Shown here one piece after another: positions 7,276 through 8,948 of a stretch of DNA of 8,948 nt; position 1 is the stretch's first letter; each line of letters begins with the position of its first letter. The position numbers and the translations under genes are program-made. This stretch comes from Corynebacterium accolens (GTDB lineage: Bacteria; Actinomycetota; Actinomycetes; Mycobacteriales; Mycobacteriaceae): contig NZ_CP100376.1 of assembly GCF_030515985.1 (NCBI RefSeq), positions 1,744,546 to 1,753,493 of the forward strand, written 5' to 3'. Under the pieces are notes generated by a model. That model had not been told where the DNA came from. It was given only the letters and a program-made list of their open reading frames with translations, and searched no databases.

Positions 7276-8031
7276 ATGTCAGGCCACTCAAAATGGGCAA
7301 CTACCAAGCACAAGAAGGCTGCCAATGACGCCAAGCGCGGCAAGGAATTTGCCAAGCTCATTAAGAACATTGAAGTGGCGGCGCGAACCGGCGGTGGTGA
7401 TCCTGCGGCCAACCCAACGCTCGATGACATGATTAAGAAGGCCAAGAAGGCCTCCGTCCCCAATGACAACATCGAACGCGCCCGCAAGCGCGGTTCTGGT
7501 GAAGAAGCCGGTGGTGCTGACTGGGAGACCATCATGTATGAGGGCTATGGCCCCAACGGTGTCGCAATGCTGATTGAATGCTTGACCGATAACCGCAACC
7601 GCGCGGCTACCGATGTCCGCACCGCGATGAGCAAGAATGGCGGCAACCTGGGTGAATCTGGCTCGGTTGCTTATATGTTCTCCCGCACTGGGTATGTCTT
7701 GGTGGAAAAGGGTGAGCTGAGCGAGGATGACGTCTTGATGGCGGTCCTCGATGCCGGCGCCGAAGAGGTCAAGGACCAGGGCGAGAAATTTGAGATCATC
7801 TGCGCACCCACGGATGTGCAGGCTGTCAAGGAGGCCCTCAAGGAAGCCGATATTGAGGTCGATGACTCCGATAATGATTTCCGTGCCTCCGTCGAGGTTC
7901 CCCTCGAGGCCAATGACGCCAAGAAGATCTTCCGCCTCATCGATGTCTTGGAAGAATCCGACGACGTCCAGAACGTATATACCAATATGGACCTCTCCGA
8001 TGAGGTACTCGCAGAACTCAACGCAGAGTAA
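7276..8031 (+). CDS. yebC: YebC/TACO1-family translation factor
   Basis: A 251-residue protein, full length for the family (about 240-250). It opens with the diagnostic [22 protein letters not shown] and carries the conserved MYEGYGPNG segment (about 95-103), the [10 protein letters not shown] segment (about 117-126) and [13 protein letters not shown] (about 133-145), then the C-terminal alpha/beta domains. The family was long annotated as a transcriptional regulator. Later work on mitochondrial TACO1 and bacterial YebC supports a role on the ribosome in relieving stalling at proline-rich stretches, so the older label should be treated with caution. The gene has its own promoter and a strong terminator and so appears to be transcribed independently. 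It sits just upstream of ruvC, as in many bacteria, but here the two are separated by the terminator. The start at 7276 is firm: Shine-Dalgarno AGAAAGGGA and the conserved N-terminus. Confidence 0.97.
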   Translation: MSGHSKWATTKHKKAANDAKRGKEFAKLIKNIEVAARTGGGDPAANPTLDDMIKKAKKASVPNDNIERARKRGSGEEAGGADWETIMYEGYGPNGVAMLIECLTDNRNRAATDVRTAMSKNGGNLGESGSVAYMFSRTGYVLVEKGELSEDDVLMAVLDAGAEEVKDQGEKFEIICAPTDVQAVKEALKEADIEVDDSDNDFRASVEVPLEANDAKKIFRLIDVLEESDDVQNVYTNMDLSDEVLAELNAE

Positions 8032-8055
8032 GAATACTGCACATAGTGGGGCACT

Positions 8056-8116
8056 AGCTCGGTGGCGGCACTTCGCGCATGCGAAGATTCCGGTGCCGAG
8101 CTTTTGTTGTGTTTTT
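8056..8116 (+). terminator. Intrinsic terminator downstream of yebC
   Basis: A 7-base-pair stem AGCTCGG (8056-8062) with CCGAGCT (8096-8102) runs straight into TTTT (8102-8105), with a second T run at 8112-8116. Inside it is a further perfect hairpin, CTTCGC (8071-8076) with GCGAAG (8081-8086) around a four-base loop. An alternative pairing, CGGCAC with GTGCCG, would also bracket the inner hairpin. Starts 24 bases after the yebC stop. Confidence 0.85.
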
Positions 8117-8144
8117 ATTGGGACAGCCTAACATTCACGTCGTG

Positions 8145-8173
8145 TTGTAGAACATGTGTGTGTAAGACATAAT
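8145..8173 (+). promoter_or_regulatory. Probable ruvC promoter
   Basis: TTGTAG (8145-8150) and CATAAT (8168-8173) are spaced by 17 bases and lie in the only sizeable non-coding interval before ruvC, after the yebC terminator. The -10 matches TATAAT at five of six positions; the -35 matches the consensus only in its TTG. A start near 8180 would give a leader of about 45 bases. Confidence 0.5.
8148..8163 (+). promoter_or_regulatory. Candidate LexA (SOS) box in the ruvC promoter
   Basis: The 16-base TAGAACATGTGTGTGT matches the actinobacterial SOS-box pattern TCGAAC-N4-GTTCGA at 8 of 12 defined positions. It has a near-perfect left half (TAGAAC) and a weak right half (GTGTGT), and keeps the A..TGT centre typical of corynebacterial boxes as I recall them. 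It lies between the -35 and -10 elements, where a repressor would block polymerase. ruv genes are SOS-controlled in many bacteria. The weak right half keeps confidence low. Confidence 0.4.
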
Positions 8174-8224
8174 AGGGAATTAAGACTAGAAACGACGAGG
8201 CCGCGGAACGGGGAGTGGGCGGGT

Positions 8225-8797
8225 GTGAATATCGAAGGCATGCGCGTGATGGGCATCGACCCTGGGCTCACTCGCTGTGGCCTGTCCGTAGTCCAAGCAG
8301 GCCGCGGGCGCGCAATTCTTCCCGTCTCCGTGGGCGTGGTGCGAACCCCGAGCGATAAGGATCTGACCGAGCGGCTCCTGCGGCTCTCTGTTGCGGCCAA
8401 GGAGTGGATGGACGATTATTCGCCGGATGTGGTTGCCATAGAGCGCGTCTTCGAACGCGGCCAGGTCTCAACAGTCATGCAGACTGCTCACGTCGTAGGA
8501 GTCCTTGTGCTCGCAGCCGCCGAGCGGGATATTCCGGTTTATATGTACACCCCGTCAGAGGTAAAAAAGGCCATTTCTGGTAATGGGCGCGCGGATAAGA
8601 AGCAAATGACGACCATGATCACCCGTATCCTGGGGCTTACGGAGCCGCCCAAGCCTGCGGATGCGGCGGATGCATTGGCGCTGGCCGTCTGCCACTGCTG
8701 GCGCGCGCCAGCGATCGTGAGAATGGATAGTACCGGGTTAGGGCTTGGCGCAAAGACCAGCGGCGTCCGCGGGCGGGGGAAGGGTGTTCAGCCCTAG
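8225..8797 (+). CDS. ruvC: Crossover junction endodeoxyribonuclease RuvC
   Basis: A 190-residue Holliday-junction resolvase that makes paired symmetrical nicks in four-way junctions loaded with RuvAB during recombinational repair. The RNase H-like fold motifs are all there: [11 protein letters not shown] with D12, VVAIERVF with E73, and [11 protein letters not shown] with D146 and D149, the four metal-binding acidic residues (E. coli D7, E66, D138, D141), with matching spacings. The C-terminal 20-25 residues are a glycine- and basic-rich extension beyond the usual core. GTG 8225 was chosen because GGGGAG (8210-8215) lies 9 bases upstream. The frame is open back to a GTG at 8156, but that start would fall before the predicted transcription start; ATG 8240 has no properly spaced Shine-Dalgarno. 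ruvA follows after 81 bases, and the two are probably co-transcribed, with ruvB expected beyond the window. Confidence 0.96.
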   Translation: MNIEGMRVMGIDPGLTRCGLSVVQAGRGRAILPVSVGVVRTPSDKDLTERLLRLSVAAKEWMDDYSPDVVAIERVFERGQVSTVMQTAHVVGVLVLAAAERDIPVYMYTPSEVKKAISGNGRADKKQMTTMITRILGLTEPPKPADAADALALAVCHCWRAPAIVRMDSTGLGLGAKTSGVRGRGKGVQP

Positions 8798-8878
8798 CGC
8801 GCCACACCCCACAGGTTAAGTTTTGTTCATTATTAGGTCATGTTGAAAGCGCACACAGGTAGGAAGGCACGGTAGAAA

Positions 8879-8948
8879 ATGATTGCGGCATTGCGGGGAG
8901 AGGTACTCCACATTGGTTTAGACCACGGCGTTATTGAATGTGGCGGGG
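8879..8948 (+). CDS. ruvA: Holliday junction branch migration protein RuvA, N-terminal fragment (3' end outside window)
   Basis: The first 23 codons before the window ends read MIAALRGEVLHIGLDHGVIE and on into C-G-G. This matches the RuvA opening M-I-x-x-L-R-G and the start of the OB-fold domain I that binds the four-way junction. RuvA tetramers hold the junction and load the RuvB motor. AGGAAGG (8861-8867) lies 11 bases upstream of the ATG, a slightly long spacing. The 81-base gap after ruvC shows no convincing terminator or promoter. Identification rests on a short stretch plus the ruvC-ruvA order, which is strongly conserved. Confidence 0.9.
   Translation, partial: MIAALRGEVLHIGLDHGVIECGG

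Noticed and set aside
8156..8224. Upstream extension of ruvC to GTG 8156.
   Set aside because: The extra residues are not RuvC-like, and the region overlaps the predicted promoter and operator; GTG 8225 has a suitable ribosome site.
8782..8809. GGGTGT/ACACCC inverted repeat across the ruvC stop.
   Set aside because: Six base pairs with a 16-base loop and no T run directly after; not convincing as a terminator, and ruvC-ruvA are normally co-transcribed.
1..8948. Mobile element, CRISPR array, defence island or prophage.
   Set aside because: No direct-repeat arrays, terminal inverted repeats, transposase, integrase or recognised defence genes; the gene order is conserved core chromosome.

Overview
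The window is an ordinary-looking piece of actinobacterial chromosome, most likely from a Corynebacterium species. The case for this is gene order and gene content: thrS, an Ap4A-phosphorylase-like HIT gene, a phosphatidylinositol-phosphate synthase, a PatA-type acyltransferase and pimA follow each other exactly as in the mycolic-acid bacteria, and tesB, yebC, ruvC and ruvA come next. Sequence is moderately GC-rich with GTG starts and a TATAAT-type -10 site. I see no transposase, integrase, tRNA, rRNA, CRISPR array or phage gene.

Region 1 (2-4762, + strand) is a tightly packed run of six genes: the C-terminal part of thrS (cut by the window edge), the HIT protein, PgsA1-type PIP synthase, PatA-type acyltransferase, PimA, and a small LemA-like membrane protein. 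Neighbouring reading frames overlap by 14, 8, 1 and 4 bases, with a single 84-base gap before the acyltransferase, so this looks like one transcription unit. Three of the products act in sequence at the inner face of the membrane: PgsA1 makes the phosphatidylinositol(-phosphate) anchor, PimA adds the first mannose, and PatA acylates that mannose. These are the first steps of phosphatidylinositol mannoside, lipomannan and lipoarabinomannan synthesis.

Region 2 (4767-6296, - strand) is a single large polytopic membrane protein that resembles GT87 (DUF2029) polyprenyl-phosphate-sugar-dependent glycosyltransferases. It runs tail-to-tail against the LemA-like gene, with only 4 bases between the stop codons, and head-to-head against tesB, with about 8-14 bases between start codons. 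Its position beside pimA makes a late step of mannoside/lipoglycan assembly the leading guess, but acceptor and donor are not visible in the sequence.

Region 3 (6305-8948, + strand) holds tesB (acyl-CoA thioesterase II), yebC (with its own clear sigma-A-type promoter and a strong intrinsic terminator), ruvC and the first 23 codons of ruvA. The ruvC upstream region carries a plausible promoter with a degenerate LexA/SOS-box-like sequence between its -35 and -10 elements.

I found no evidence for a previously undescribed system. The items most worth a second look are the unassigned GT87-like transferase, the LemA-like protein coupled to pimA, and the candidate SOS box at ruvC.
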